DNA from: Quillaja saponaria
Taxonomy: Eukaryota; Streptophyta; Magnoliopsida; Fabales; Quillajaceae
Assembly (NCBI GenBank): GCA_029379385.1
Contig: CM055611.1
Location: forward strand, 6,758,001 to 6,822,000
Reading direction: 5' to 3'
DNA: 64,000 nucleotides
The notes under the pieces are model-generated. The model saw nothing but the letters and a program-made list of their open reading frames with translations. It was not told where the DNA came from and ran no database searches. Positions 26,528 to 37,944 of the stretch are shown here, one piece after another. Both the position numbers and the translations under genes were made by a program. How positions within the stretch are numbered: position 1 is the first letter of the stretch; every line of letters begins with the position of its first letter.

Positions 26528-27195
26528 CTGAAAATTGTTTTGATTGAATTTTTAATTGAACCCTACTCTCCTTGTTATGTATAGTTGATCAGAAAGATCA
26601 TTGTATTGCACTATAGGTAACTGATTGATTGGTTGCAAAGAAAGTTTTGCTGATGCAACTCTTATAATGTGTTTAGTGGAGCTATTCTTTTTCCCTTTTC
26701 CATATCAGTTTTGATATTGATGTTATTGTAACATAATAATATTTGTCATCTTAATTGCAGCTTACGGCTTCATAAACTGTAGTTACATGGAAGTTTTTTA
26801 TTTTTTAATTTTAATTTTTACTTTTGATAAATATGTGGTCATTGTTTTGAAAACCCCAATCAAAACTAAGTATATTGTGCCCATTCTAATCTAAAGAGAT
26901 GAACTAATATATACATGAAAGAATCATTTTTACGATATGATATAATAAAAATCTTAAGACTAAGTATATAATATAACTTTTTAATTTTACCTTTTAGTAT
27001 ACTTACTAAGATTTATTTTCTTTTCAGTATGCAATGTTTTTAATATTCTAGTTATGAATTTGCATGCTTGAATATAGAAACTAATTATTTTTCTTTTCAT
27101 TTTGTTATAAAAGAAAAAATTTAGGAAGCCTCTATTTTCACCATGTTATAATCTGGGTATAAGGAATGCAACCAAGTTATAGCTATACAAGTTAG
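26528..27195. other. 3' flank of the fimbrin gene
   Basis: AT-rich sequence holding the fimbrin 3' UTR. AATAA-type poly(A) signals are scattered near 26730. No ORF or RNA gene is seen. Confidence 0.5.
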
Positions 27196-27400
27196 GAGTG
27201 TTCACGATTCGGATTAACCGAGCGCTTCAAACCGAATCATCCAAATATTTGGGTTTGAATTTGGTCTTTTTTTTTTTTTTTTTTTGTGTGTGGTTTTGAG
27301 TTTGTTATTTTTGAGTTAAATTTCGGTTTACCAAAGCCGAACAGAAAAATTAAAATTATATATTATTTAAAAAATATAATATTTACGATAATACTAAATT
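27196..27400. mobile_element. Possible hAT-like non-autonomous remnant
   Basis: Starts taggagtgttcacgattcgg, followed by 'aaccgagc', 'aaaccgaatc', a poly(T) run, then 'tttcggttta' and 'gccgaac'. A TAGGAGTGTTCACG terminus with CGGTT/AACCG repeats is characteristic of hAT MITEs. The right end is not identified. Confidence 0.4.
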
Positions 27401-27561
27401 TCCCCTAGCTTGTTTTGCCCTAATAATGATCCCTCGTCTCCTTAAACTTACATTCAGAAATCTTAAAGTTGACGGCTGGAACTGGAAGAAAGTGATACGG
27501 TGAGTTTCAGAAATATCTTTTATTTTCTTGCTTTCTTCTTCTTCAGTTCTCCATTTGTTTT

Positions 27562-27726
27562 CCGCCACCAGTCTTCAAAACCCGTCAAGTCTGGTTCTGC
27601 ACTGCACATTCAAGTCAGCAGATTTACCCCTCTCTGTTTGATCAAGCCACATATGATAAGCTCCTTTCTGAAGCACCCAAATACAAGCTGATTACCCCTT
27701 CCATTCTCTCTGACCATTTAAGGATC
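27562..27726 (+). pseudogene. Ribosomal protein eS25 (RPS25) pseudogene
   Basis: Two stretches match plant 40S protein eS25. First, ccgccacca then SSKPVKSG (27572-27595), one base out of frame with each other, corresponds to the PPPSSKPAKSG N-terminus. Second, after a frameshift, 27634-27726 reads [16 protein letters not shown] then [15 protein letters not shown], a very close match to the eS25 core. The Lys-rich middle is missing and replaced by unrelated sequence, and the C-terminal half after LRI is absent. There is no start codon in frame. The copy is therefore dead. High identity in the core suggests it is fairly young. Whether it came from mRNA or a genomic copy cannot be decided. Confidence 0.8.
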
Positions 27727-28672
27727 AAAACCCTTCTGAAAAAAATAAAAAATAAAATAAAAACCAAAACCCAATAATTTATCTCCTTTTGCAGGTCGGT
27801 GTCTTGGTGGGCTAGATGTAATAGGCATGTTTCATTATTAATTTCTTTTTTTGATAAAAGGCATGTTTCATTATTACCAAGTGCAGAAGTTTCTCAATAA
27901 AGATTCAAAGAAGATAATGTTTTCAATTAAAAGGTAGATATATGTGATAACATGTCTCTATCTGCCTTAATAGTAACTAGAGGACCAAAAAAAAAAAAAA
28001 TACTTAGTTTAAGGTTCTAATAACTTACTAAGGATTGAATGTAATTACAATGAGGGAAAATCTTATTTTAAGGCTGCTTGTTTAAATGTTATTAATATTG
28101 TTGCTTTTGTTCAAGTTTGTTGACTTTCTAATTTTAATGCAGAGTGGGCTAATATTTCAGAGATTGAAGACTTTTGAGAAATTATGGTCTGATGCTTCAA
28201 TAAAGGTTATTTGGTAAATTTGTATTAGTTTTTAGTTTATTTTTTTATGATGTATGATGACAGCCAGGATTGTATTTTTTTGGGGTAAAAAAAGTAAAAA
28301 TAAAAAATTGGGCATAACAACATAATTTTAGTTCAATAACTGAAAACCAATCTAAATCGAACTAAAACAATATGTTAGATTGGTTTTGATTATTCTAATT
28401 ATAAAAGTCACTAAAAATTGAATATAATTATTATATTATGCTAACTGAATATTTGAGTTGATATTTCATATGTTTGTTTATACATTCAATTTTCGTGGCC
28501 CACCATAATATGGCAACAAGACAGTAAAGAAAAATTCAACATCTCTTTCAAAATATCAGATTCCATAAAATGTATTTATAAAAAGAAACTCTTCAATGTT
28601 ATAGTCCCTTATATTAGTTTTTTTTTTTTTTTTTTTTTGAGAAGCCCTTACATTAGTTTTTAGTAGATTCAC

Positions 28673-28676
<4 letters not shown>

Positions 28677-28712
<36 letters not shown>
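28677..28712. repeat. (TA)18 microsatellite
   Basis: A pure TA run of 36 bases, preceded at about 28619-28638 by a poly(T) tract. Confidence 0.95.
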
Positions 28713-28716
<4 letters not shown>

Positions 28717-29011
28717 AATTGTTTATTTGTTTTATTTTTGAATAATATTTATTTAAATATTTCTTCTTGTTAACATATTTAAATATTTCATCCGTTTTTA
28801 AATATATAATTGAAAAATTAAACCATTTGCACCAAATTGTTAATTTTCAAGAATGTTTCTTAAAATAGTATGTGAGTAATTTATAACCAGAATCGATCAT
28901 TCACAAGTACAAGTTTTTGATCAAACTAAAACTAAATATATTTACTGTTTTCAATAAATAATTTATTATACACTTACAGTCCTAAAATACATTCATAATT
29001 CCAAATTATAA

Positions 29012-29013
<2 letters not shown>

Positions 29014-29047
<34 letters not shown>
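29014..29047. repeat. (AT)n microsatellite
   Basis: An uninterrupted AT run of 34 bases, about 300 bases after the (TA)18 tract. Nothing else is recognised between 27727 and 29465. Confidence 0.95.
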
Positions 29048-29052
<5 letters not shown>

Positions 29053-29465
29053 ATTATATGTATGTGACTATCAACCTAAAATCAATATATCCAAATACAC
29101 ATTCAAAAAGTCACAAAATGATCATATATGTTGAGCTATAATATTGTCACCCTTGTCAGCATATTAGCAAAAATGTATAAAATGGTACCACATATAGTTA
29201 CCAGTACAAAGGATCTACATCAAATACTATAAACCAAAATGAAATTTTAAACCACCTTTAATTTGCACCCGACATACCAGATCTGCACAAATAATTTAAA
29301 ATTAGAAGGATTTACATATCAAATAACAATAGCTAATCAAAATATTTAGGAAAAGAAGAGGCCAAATAATAAGAGCTAAAATCATACCAAAGTATTCTTC
29401 TTCAGAAAAGAAACCGTGAGCTGCATGATGCATTTAGATCTAAAAATCCATTACATCAAAAGGAT

Positions 29466-31075
29466 CTATAATAATTTCTCCTCCAAAATTTGCTCCAACA
29501 CTTTTACCTTAATATTGACAAGTTCGACTGTTATGACCAACATATTTGCATGAACCACACTTCTTATTGTCTTTCCAATTTCAAATTCAAAAGGATCTCT
29601 CTTAATAGAAGTTGCTCCTCTCTTTCTCTTGGAACTTGATGATGAACGACCTTTATGAGTTTCAATGTTTGGCTCATACAAATGAGGAATAGACACACCA
29701 ACAAGTTGAGATATATGTTTTCGGACAACATCTTTTTAACAATTGGCCACTCTTGATACTTATGTTTTAGCTCTTCAAGCAACCTAACTATTTCATCATT
29801 ATTATGATTTTGAATTGCATCATTATCCACAAATGATCTTACAACAAGTCTCCACTGTGGGTGTATATCTTCAAGATGTAATGCTTCAAAGTTCAAATTC
29901 CTTATCTTGCGTGAACAAGGAAGACCCATAGTTGTCATAAAATGACCTTTCAATCAAATAAGTCCACAGATTTTTCCATTTCATTTTGTTTGAAAATTTC
30001 ATTCAAGGCAAAAATTAAGACATGAGTAATAAGCTCATTCAACAAAGGTATACAAAGATGATAGCGAATTCTGATTTTTTTCACTAGACAATTGTGCCTT
30101 AATTTCTTGAAATTGGTTCTTTATCCCATTACAAATTTTGTTCTTCACTTCACAAAGATTAGCAATTGAAACTTGCAAGTATTTTTTTAGCAAAGCATGT
30201 GCCCCTTCTGCTCTAGACGTAGCACGATTTCTAAAGTGTCTATATCTTTTGGTCCAAGCACTAACAAAATGTTTTTTTAAAGGGAAGCCATGTACTCTTG
30301 ATGTAATTAAGGACAACATCATTATCTTCGTATCGAGTCTCAGAATATTCTAAAGTTTTATCAAACTCTAATTCACTTAGAGAATTTATCAATGAAGTCC
30401 AATCTAACAAAAATGCATCCCAAGCTACCCTTTCTTTGAAATGAGATTTGCACTTTGTCATAATATTCTTCTCAATGTGCCACACACATAAAAGATTAGC
30501 CGTTTTTGGAAACACCATTTGTATTGCATTCATCAATGCAAATTCTCCATCAGTGACAATTACTAAAGGCTAATTATCAACATCCAATAAAGTACTAAAG
30601 ATCATGCCCAAACATAATCCTCTTCTTCCTCTTTTTGCAAAAAACCAAAACAAGAATAAAATGAAGAGTTAAAGCTCATGACCCCAATAATGTCTAGTAA
30701 TGGCATTTTATACTTACTGGTTTTGTGGGTGCAATCATGACTAAGACATATGAGTAACTTTTTGACAATGCGATTCAAATTGGGTGGGCAAAAAAATAAA
30801 TGGGCCAAGTGACCTTTTGAATCAATTTTCACATTATGCAAGAATTTTTTCTTACCAAGTTCTTCCAACAATGCTTGAACCTTTGTATGCCCATCTAAAT
30901 AATCTTTCAAAATCTTCTCGTCCAAGTTGTAAATTGTCTTTGATATTGCTTGAAGCTTAGGGTTATTTTGCCTAAATGAGGAAAGAATTTGACGGGGCGG
31001 TAGCCTTTGTCATTTCTTTTATACGAAGAACTTCCTGTGAAAAGCGACGACAAGAAGGATGATCAGACATATCTA
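29466..31075 (-). mobile_element. Degenerate MULE (Mutator-like) transposase
   Basis: Read from 31075 down. N-terminal part: HPSCRRFSQEVLRIKEMTKA, then LRIKE-type followed by NNPKLQAISKTIYN and EKILKDYLDGHTKVQALLEE. The transposase core follows with HKTSKYKMPLLDIIGV, a CFGFLQKEEEEDYVWA block, NAIQMVFPKTANLLCVWHI and HFRNRATSRAEGAHALLKKY. The end carries a CCHC zinc knuckle near 29520-29560 (C-x2-C-x4-H-x4-C). This is the domain order of plant MULE/FAR1-type transposases. Several stops and frameshifts break it, so it is inactive. No terminal inverted repeats or 9-bp target duplication were found, so the element's edges are unknown. Two TA microsatellites lie just beyond its 3' side. Confidence 0.8.
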
Positions 31076-31664
31076 AAGAAGGGTCATGGTTAAGTGATGT
31101 ATTAACTATCTCAAGTACCCATGAACCATAAACTTGTCTTTTATACTTCTTTTTTTGGTTTATTGATCATGTGGTGTTCGAGTAAGTTTCTATGTATACA
31201 TCAATTAATTCACATGTTAGTATATTATTTTCTGTTTTTATATCACCTTTTTATTTTCTCTTTTATTAGAGAGGTTTTTGTACTTTTTCCGTATTCAATT
31301 ATCTTGTAAAAATAGGAGTAATATAAATGTAAAATGTTATGTTAAAGAGGTTCCAAAAAAGATGATCTACTGAACAATGTTTTTTTCTTCTAAAAGAAAA
31401 GGCCTGGTCATGGTGTTATCTCTATTTTATTTTATTAAAAAATTAAAAGAAGCACAAAAGCAGAGGGGACACGGTGCCCGACCCCTGAAAGTAGAGGTAC
31501 AATCACTCCTTTTACAAATGAACAATACTAAAACAGTAAATAAGGAAGGCCTTTCCTTTAATTTGTAAAACACTAAAACAGTAAATAAGGGAGACTCTTC
31601 CTTTATAAAAAAAGATAGCAAAAACTAAATTAGGTTGACTTTCCTTCAATTACATCTTTGCTTT

Positions 31665-31694
31665 AACCCTAACCCTAACCCTAACCCTAACCCT
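31665..31694. repeat. Interstitial telomere-like array (AACCCT)5
   Basis: Five perfect AACCCT units (complement AGGGTT, the TTAGGG type), then aggtaa. Most flowering plants use TTTAGGG, so the 6-base unit is unusual. Confidence 0.9.
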
Positions 31695-31699
31695 AGGTA

Positions 31700-31970
31700 A
31701 ATCCGTAAATCATTTATCATTACGATATACCTGCTTGTAAACATTAGGGAGAGAGGCAGCATAATGAAGAGATAATTCCATAACCTTATGCCCAAGTTTT
31801 GAAAGACAGCCAGCCATCATATTTGATTCACTGAAGACGGGTTGGCATGACCTATTACAGACTACAATGATGAATCTGTTGAAGCATGTCAACTTCCAAA
31901 GGAAGGGGTTGAAGATTTCCCAAGACCACATCAATCAAAACATTAGAATCACACTTAACTTGAACCGATC
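31700..31970 (-). pseudogene. Retroelement RNase H-like fragment
   Basis: On the minus strand, VQVKCDSNVLIDVVLGN and then, in another frame, NMMAGCLSKLGHKVMELS and LPNVYKQVY are readable. The order CDS...V-L, then N-x-MA-x-LSKLGH, resembles the C-terminal RNase H-like (RVT_3) domain of plant non-LTR retroelement or reverse-transcriptase-related proteins. Two adjacent stops and a frame change separate the parts. The assignment is a pattern match only and could be wrong. Confidence 0.35.
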
Positions 31971-32099
31971 GATGTGGAGCCTATCAAAGAATTAACAGTG
32001 TGGTCACCAGCAATAGTTAACTCTAAGAATGACATATTCGAACTACACGCTTTCAGCGACAGGACCATGTTGTTGATAGTCACAAGCAACATCTACACC

Positions 32100-32760
32100 C
32101 AAATCATTGATCCAAACTCTATTTTTTTGGTCATATGAGTCTTATTTGTCACTACAGATGGACGTTCTAATATTTTTGGAACACCGAATAAACGTGTATT
32201 TGATGTTTTTGCCCATTGAAATCTACTTTTTAAAGGTTTTGTTTTGAAATGCAAAATTTTACACAACATCCTAACTGTTGGTTCAAATTCTATTTAATTT
32301 CATCACAAGTCTTATTCATCACCACAAATGTCTTGACAATGCCAAACAAACGTGTATTTGTCGATTCCCTCCCCCCAACCCCCAAACTCACTTTTTAAAT
32401 GTTCTATTTTGAAATGCAAAATTTTACACAACACTAACCGTTGATCTAAATTTTATTTTGTTTTGTTCTAATAGTCTTATTAATCACCACATACGTTTAT
32501 TATACGATTTTGGCCCCTGAAACCCACTTTCCAAAGGTTTTGCTTTAAAATGCAAACTTTTGCACAACACCCTAATTGTTTATCCAAATTCTATTATTTT
32601 TATTCCTACAAGTCTTATTCGTCCACACATACTTGCCAATACTCCTAGAACATTGAACGAACATGTATTTGACTTTCTCTCTCTCTCTCTCCCCCCCCCC
32701 CCCCCCCCCCGGAAAGCCCATTTTCAAAGGTTTTCCATAAACAAAAAATGCATACTTATT
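32100..32760. repeat. Tandem repeat, about four units of 137-195 bp
   Basis: A recurring block reads aaaggttttgttttgaaatg, caaaattttacacaacac, a 'gttgatccaaattctatt' run, 'caagtcttattcatcacca' and 'aaacgtgtatttg'. The aaaggtttt anchor occurs near 32233, 32396 (as aaatgttct), 32534 and 32727. A CT run and a C18-20 homopolymer (about 32679-32710) interrupt the last unit. Units are diverged. No coding function is seen. Confidence 0.75.
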
Positions 32761-32889
32761 TACACAAATATATAAAGTAATAGAATTGAATTTGAAAAGA
32801 TGCATATGTCAGATGGATGAGGCAGTGGTTGTACCCCAACTATCTAAAGCTCCCTTCTAACAAGTTCTTGCACCAATAAAACCATATCT

Positions 32890-33760
32890 TTAGTCAATCA
32901 AGTGTTGGTGATGCGATAGATGTCCTAATGCTATCAACTATGTTTGACCCAATTTCTCTGAGAACTTTCTGTAAAAACTTGTTGAGAGTTGATGCAACCA
33001 CTGAAGCAGTAGATGTACCCCATCTTCTTGCCACGTGCAAGCTTCATGAACAAAGCACCATTGCTCAATAAGGACTAGGTACCACTACTCTGAGGGGCGT
33101 TTGACTTTCTAGCCCCTATCTTTGTAGGTTTAAACTTTTCCTACAAATGAACATGAATGGGCTTTACAATTAATCAAACATGTAAATAATTCAAGTAGAG
33201 AAGTAATGTAAAAGTTTAACAAATTTGAAGTAACTTTGAGATTCTTTGACTTCATGTCAACAAATTCACCTTTACTCTTGTAAGTGCAAAACTTCTATCA
33301 CTGTTAGTTTTTTCACCCAACTTTATCTCATGTACAAAGAATATAACATAATATAAGCCAAAAAGAGTATAATACAGTCTCTAACTCAATGAAATCAAAT
33401 AAACTACGAATCACCAGTCGCATCTCATGAAAAACTGTATTGAGGGAGCTTGAAGCATGGTGACAAGCTTGTCACCTGCTTGCCTATTCTTTGACTTCAT
33501 CCTCGACTGCCTTTAGAATACAGGCCTTGCCCACCCATAAGACAACGTCTCCACCAACTTTGTGGGATCCGAGTGGTCACTCAATGTCCTTCCACTCGAT
33601 GGGATTTGATGTCTTTAGCTTCATCTTCATGGCATCTCATAGCTTCTGGTATGTATCTATTAATCTCTTTCCAATGACTTTATGGAAGACATTAGGGAAC
33701 AAAGCTTTTTGCTCAGGGGTTTCAAACTTTATAAAGCGCTGTTGCATGACAAATAAGAAC
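32890..33760 (-). pseudogene. Unrecognised decayed coding stretch, probably transposon-related
   Basis: Minus-strand translation gives protein-like blocks broken by stops: FETPEQKALFPNVFHKVIGK with RLIDTYQKL and then DAMKMKLKT (about 33745-33620), SHKVGGDVVLWVGKACILKA (about 33570-33500), and VASTLNKFLQKVLREIGSNI (about 33000-32940). The composition and intact runs suggest a former protein rather than chance. I do not recognise the family. Its position between transposon debris makes a plant transposon protein the simplest guess. The plus-strand ORF at 33491-33775 is its shadow. Confidence 0.35.
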
Positions 33761-33775
33761 ACAATTAGTGATTAA

Positions 33776-34803
33776 TAGTATTTTAAAAATATAATCGACA
33801 AGTGAATATAAAACTTAAAAGACTATTATTTTATTTACTATGAAATCATTATATCATAAGGCCTTTCGGCTCTAGTGTTTATTTCCAGTAGTGGTAGAAA
33901 GGACCCGGAAAGTGGTTCCTAATGATTCCAAAAATAGTGTTTTCACGAAACAAAAACAAAAAAAAAAAAAGCTATCATTCTCCACTTCTCTGCCATCCTT
34001 GATTGTCCTCTATATTCTCTCCAAACTCCTCTGTAGACCTAATGGGTTGTTCCTTTATCTAATCTGTCTTTGCGACAAAAAAAAATTGCAATCTAGCTCA
34101 ATAACTCTTCTAGGATTAAGAAATCTAATAAACTATATTTGTATAATCAAAAAGACAACTTAGCAAATTTTGGAAACAAGTAGAGTGTACTTCTCAACAG
34201 TCACCCCCACCATATTTTTTTTGTTGCTAACGCTTATCAATTTGGGAAAAAAGAAGAAGAATATATATATAAAGTTTATGTTCTCTTCAAGCAAGACCAA
34301 GTTCCTATATTCTATAAATTATTCAATATGTTCTAAAATGCCAAACAACTATCATTCAATAGAATTAAGCATAGAAAAATGAATATAAATTTTACAAGAA
34401 TAATGTTCATAGCTTGATTACAGCATCTTTAGTTATCACTGTGCAAGCTGAATCTTTTTTCGGATCCATTCTTTCTTTAATCACAGTAAGCTTCGTCTGA
34501 TAGAATCAAAATGTGTTTTACGGAGCGGTAATACATGCATGATGTTGCCTTCTACGGAGGAATTCAGAACTTGCATAAAATATGATTTCAGCATGTGTAT
34601 TGATCTGTACAAGCCTATTAAACATCTCAAATCTTTATTTTCTCTACCATATTCTTCTGATGGTTTATTCTCTCTACCCCATCATCGTCGACAGGATGAA
34701 TCTGATGAACAAAGGAAACGCAGGTCATGCCTTACTAGGAGTGATTATAAATGCTTGAAGCGACCTGCACTTGAATTCTATAGAACTTGTTTTTTAAATG
34801 ACT
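33776..34803. other. Unassigned AT-rich stretch
   Basis: No family recognised. A plus-strand ORF at 34539-34835 (98 codons) overlaps the end of the copia remnant and has no family motif. I do not call it a gene. Confidence 0.4.
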
Positions 34804-34834
34804 TCAATAATTGTTTGCATCTGAGTAGCCAGTG

Positions 34835-35890
34835 AGGCAACATTGGTGTTTAAGATAATCCAATTGATCATACATCACTAGACAAGCATTGAGAGATGCT
34901 TCACTCCAGTATTTTTCATGGACAAGAGGCAGAAAGAAGAAGAGCACGAACAGAGTCAAGGATGTGACGATGCTTATGCTCAGCCCGCCCATTTTGCTGA
35001 GATGTGTGAGGACAAGAACGTTGAATGATAGTACCCTGTTGACTAAGAAACTGAAGCAAAGAAGATTCTTGATATTCCATGCCATTATTAGTTCGAAGGA
35101 TTTTAATAGTGTGAGAGAACTGAGTTTTTATCATAGTGGCAAACTTAATATAAATTTGTGGTAATTCAGAGCGATGCTTTAAGAAATATATCCAAGTGAA
35201 ACGAGAATAACCATCAATAAATAAAACAAAATATCTATAACCATTCATAGAAGGAACATGAGACGGACCCTAAATATCAAAATGAATAAGTCCAAAAGCA
35301 ATGTTTGATACAGAAGTACTTTGAGTAAAAGACAATGCTGGTTGTTTGCCAAGTTGACAGTGTAAACAATGAAAAGAATCAAACTTAGTATTTCCTAGTA
35401 GACCACGAGAAATTAAAGGTTGAAGTTTATTGGCGGAAGCATGACCAAGACGAAGATGCCACTGATAGGAAGTGGAAGGAGTGGTTATTGCTGCAGACAC
35501 AAAGTGATGTGGAATATGAAGAGATGAGAGCTCAAATAATCTGCCCACTCTGCGACCCTCCCCAAGAATCTGCCCCGTCTGCAGATCCTGAACCTAGAAA
35601 CTAAGGGAAGAAAAGATAACTTTAAGTCCACTTTCACATAGTTGGCCAACAGATATAAGATTTAAAGTCAAATTAAGGACAAAATATGTATTGGAAAGAC
35701 TAAGGTATGATGTGGAAGCATGGCCAGTATGAGTGATATTTATTGTGGTGCCATTAGCAGTATTAATAAGTGGTAAAGTAGGGAACAGAGGTGGAATTTG
35801 ATAAAAATGTATTGTCAAAGGTCATGTGATTACAACATGCAAAGTCAACTAGCCAAGAAGAGTTACCTGGGGTGACAGACATAGCACTGG
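34835..35890 (-). pseudogene. Copia protease and integrase remnants
   Basis: Protease: SSWLVDFACCNHMTF, where copia elements carry D-S-A-C-C-N-H-M-T. The Ser after the catalytic Asp is Phe here. Next comes the GAG-pre-integrase zinc module, WHLRLGHASANKLQPLISRG with CLHCQLGKQ. The integrase core begins GLIHFDI, then YRYFVLFIDGYSRFTWIYFL and IKILRTNNGMEY. The usual motif is LRSDNGGEY, so the second catalytic Asp is Asn. The third acidic residue survives in QQNGRAEHKHRH. A stop falls between IHFDI and the next block. Together these show an integrase that cannot work. Confidence 0.8.
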
Positions 35891-35916
35891 AGGAATGATG
35901 AATTAGAAGAGAGAAC

Positions 35917-36827
35917 CTATTTGCAAAGAGCTTCAAGGTCACTTATTGTAATGGCAGTAGAATCCTCAGTGGTGGCAGCTGCAATAGAAGAAGATCCTAT
36001 CTTCGAGATATTCTTAGGCGTGAAAGAACCACTCTTTGGTCGAGGAGGGTGAGTAGGACAATTTTCAAGAATATGGCCAATACTATGACAATATCTGCAT
36101 TCCACAGTAGGACAATTGGAAAAGGAATATCCAGTGTGATTACAATTCTTACAAGATTGACTTCCTAATTTTTGAGTGGCAGATCGAGGATGAGTAGTAG
36201 TAAGAGCAACCTCAGAATGCACAAATTTGTTTAGGGTAAGGCAAGTTTCTTCAAAGATTATTTCTTGAATAGCATTATCTAGTATGGGAAGAGGATCTCG
36301 ATGGAGCAAGGATGCTCGAACAGCTTCATATTCAGGGTGAAGAGCCATCAGAACTTGAATGAGATGAAGATGATTGTCACTGATTCGAGCCTGAGATAAT
36401 TGATTCCAAATTGGTTGAACTTGTGCAAGAAAATCATTCACGGATTGTCCGGATTCTTGTTTTAGATGATGAAGAGCAGTCCACAATTAATAATAATGAG
36501 CAAGGCCTGTAGTGCGCTATCAACTTGCTAAGAAATCCTATATTTCATTGGCAGTTTCATAATCAATAAATTGAATATGAATAGATGGAACAGAGGTATT
36601 ACGGATCCAAGTGATAATCTAATGATTTTTGCTATCCCAATCTTCAAGACTGTTTGCAAATTTGGAATCAATTTCAGTATTCTCTTTGCTGGGTTTAGTC
36701 ATATCACCCGTAACAATTCGCCAAAGTTTACGACCAATAAGGAAGCTTTCATGCCTTGAACCCATAGATTATAATTGGAGCCAGTCAAAATAGTTGTTAT
36801 TGGCTTGACAACATTTGATTTGTCCAT
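35917..36827 (-). pseudogene. Copia gag (decayed)
   Basis: Starts MDKSNVVKPITTILTGSNYN, with the LTGSNYNLW block typical of copia gag N-termini. After stops and a frame change it continues at 36486 as a 189-codon open stretch with HHLKQESGQSVNDFLAQVQP, the usual gag core (Q-S-V-x-D-F...W-x-Q-L). Two zinc knuckles follow, CKNCNHTGYSFSNC and CRYCHSIGHILENC. The second is a full CX2CX4HX4C. In the first the expected His at the H position is replaced (GYSF for GHxx). The protein would have packaged element RNA. At least three in-frame stops sit between the N-terminus and the long open part. Confidence 0.8.
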
Positions 36828-36927
36828 GATGAAGGAACGATTGGCAACAGAATGAAAGGTATGGTGTGGGGCAAAAAAAATAAAAATCACAGAGACGGAT
36901 TTCAGAGAACACAGATGGTGACACAGG

Positions 36928-36939
36928 GCTCTGATACCA
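36928..36939 (-). other. Primer-binding site (initiator tRNA-Met)
   Basis: On the minus strand this reads TGGTATCAGAGC, an exact copy of the usual plant copia site complementary to the initiator tRNA-Met 3' end, directly next to the LTR. Confidence 0.9.
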
Positions 36940-37220
36940 TGTTAAATATAAGAAGAAAATATATTCAGATGATGATAAATGTACAAGAGGAAGCCTCTAT
37001 TTATAGGCTAAAGTGTTTACGTAACATAGTGAACCTAAACTAAATATCAACCAAATACGTGTCTACTTAACATAATGAACGTAAACTAAATATCAGCCAT
37101 ATACATAATAGAAATTACACATAAATACAATCCTAATTTAGAGACAAAATAGGGACATATTTTGAGGACATAATAGGCACAAATCATGGGGCAATTGAGA
37201 GCCCTTGATTTATGCTAACA
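36940..37220 (-). repeat. LTR of the copia element (281 bp)
   Basis: In plus orientation it begins tgttaaatataag and ends tatgctaaca, so it has TGTTA...TAACA ends. The end beside the primer-binding site fixes it as the 5' LTR of a minus-strand element. On the element's own strand it should hold the promoter. A TATAAATAGAGG on the minus strand near 36993-37004 fits a TATA box. Confidence 0.8.
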
Positions 37221-37944
37221 TTAATTATTTTTCTTGGAAAAAAAAAATTTAAAAACTTTGGTCATGTGCAGTTGTGAATATTGTTTTCCACTGTATTTCT
37301 AAATGAAATTTTATGTGCACACTTCTAATCAAATATTGAAAAACCATGATTTTTCGACTTATCAATTTTAGGGTCAATTGATTGTGTTTTCCCACTTAAA
37401 CTACCAAATGAGTTGCAATCGATGTCTACAAACAATTAAGAAGAAGTTGCTCACAACTTTATATGATATGTGGCTTAAAAATCAAGTGAGTTAACACATG
37501 TATCTATATGATATTATTTAGATTAGCATGAATTATTTTTGTAAGCCAAATAACATTCTCTATCCTTAAAGTATAACTTTTTTGTCAATTTCGTCCCAAA
37601 AATTATTTTTAGTCAATTTGATCCCAAACCGTTCAAAATGTTTACAATTTGTTACCAAACTTAAATCCGTCCATATTTTTGAAGGAAAATGCTTACGTCT
37701 TTACATAATAATTTTTTTTCCTTCTCTTATATGGCATGGGTTAAAATTACAAGTTGCTCACTAAATGTATATACCGCGGCTTTGAGGGTCATCCTCTCCA
37801 TCACGCAGATAGAAGGATTTGTGTTTCAGGTTTCAGCCACGGGTTTTATAAGAAAAAATCAAATGAATGACTGAATTCTAGTTTGTGCTAATCAATTCCA
37901 GCAATAAATTAATTGTGCAAGTGAACTGCAACCTTTCTCAATTT

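Larger units (their letters stand above)
34804..37220 (-). mobile_element. Truncated Ty1/copia retrotransposon
   Basis: Minus-strand order: LTR (37220-36940), primer-binding site (36939-36928), gag (36827-35917), protease (about 35885-35800), GAG-pre-integrase and HHCC finger (35548-35270), integrase core (35248 to about 34916). The integrase then runs into YWSEASLNACLV and a short GYSDANNY, which looks like the copia RNase H GYSDAD motif. The reverse transcriptase is therefore missing, apparently through an internal deletion. No second LTR is seen below 34.8 kb. Many stops and a substituted catalytic position make it inactive. Confidence 0.85.

Noticed and set aside
34539..34835. 98-codon plus-strand ORF
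   Set aside because: No family motif, and its end is antisense to the copia remnant.
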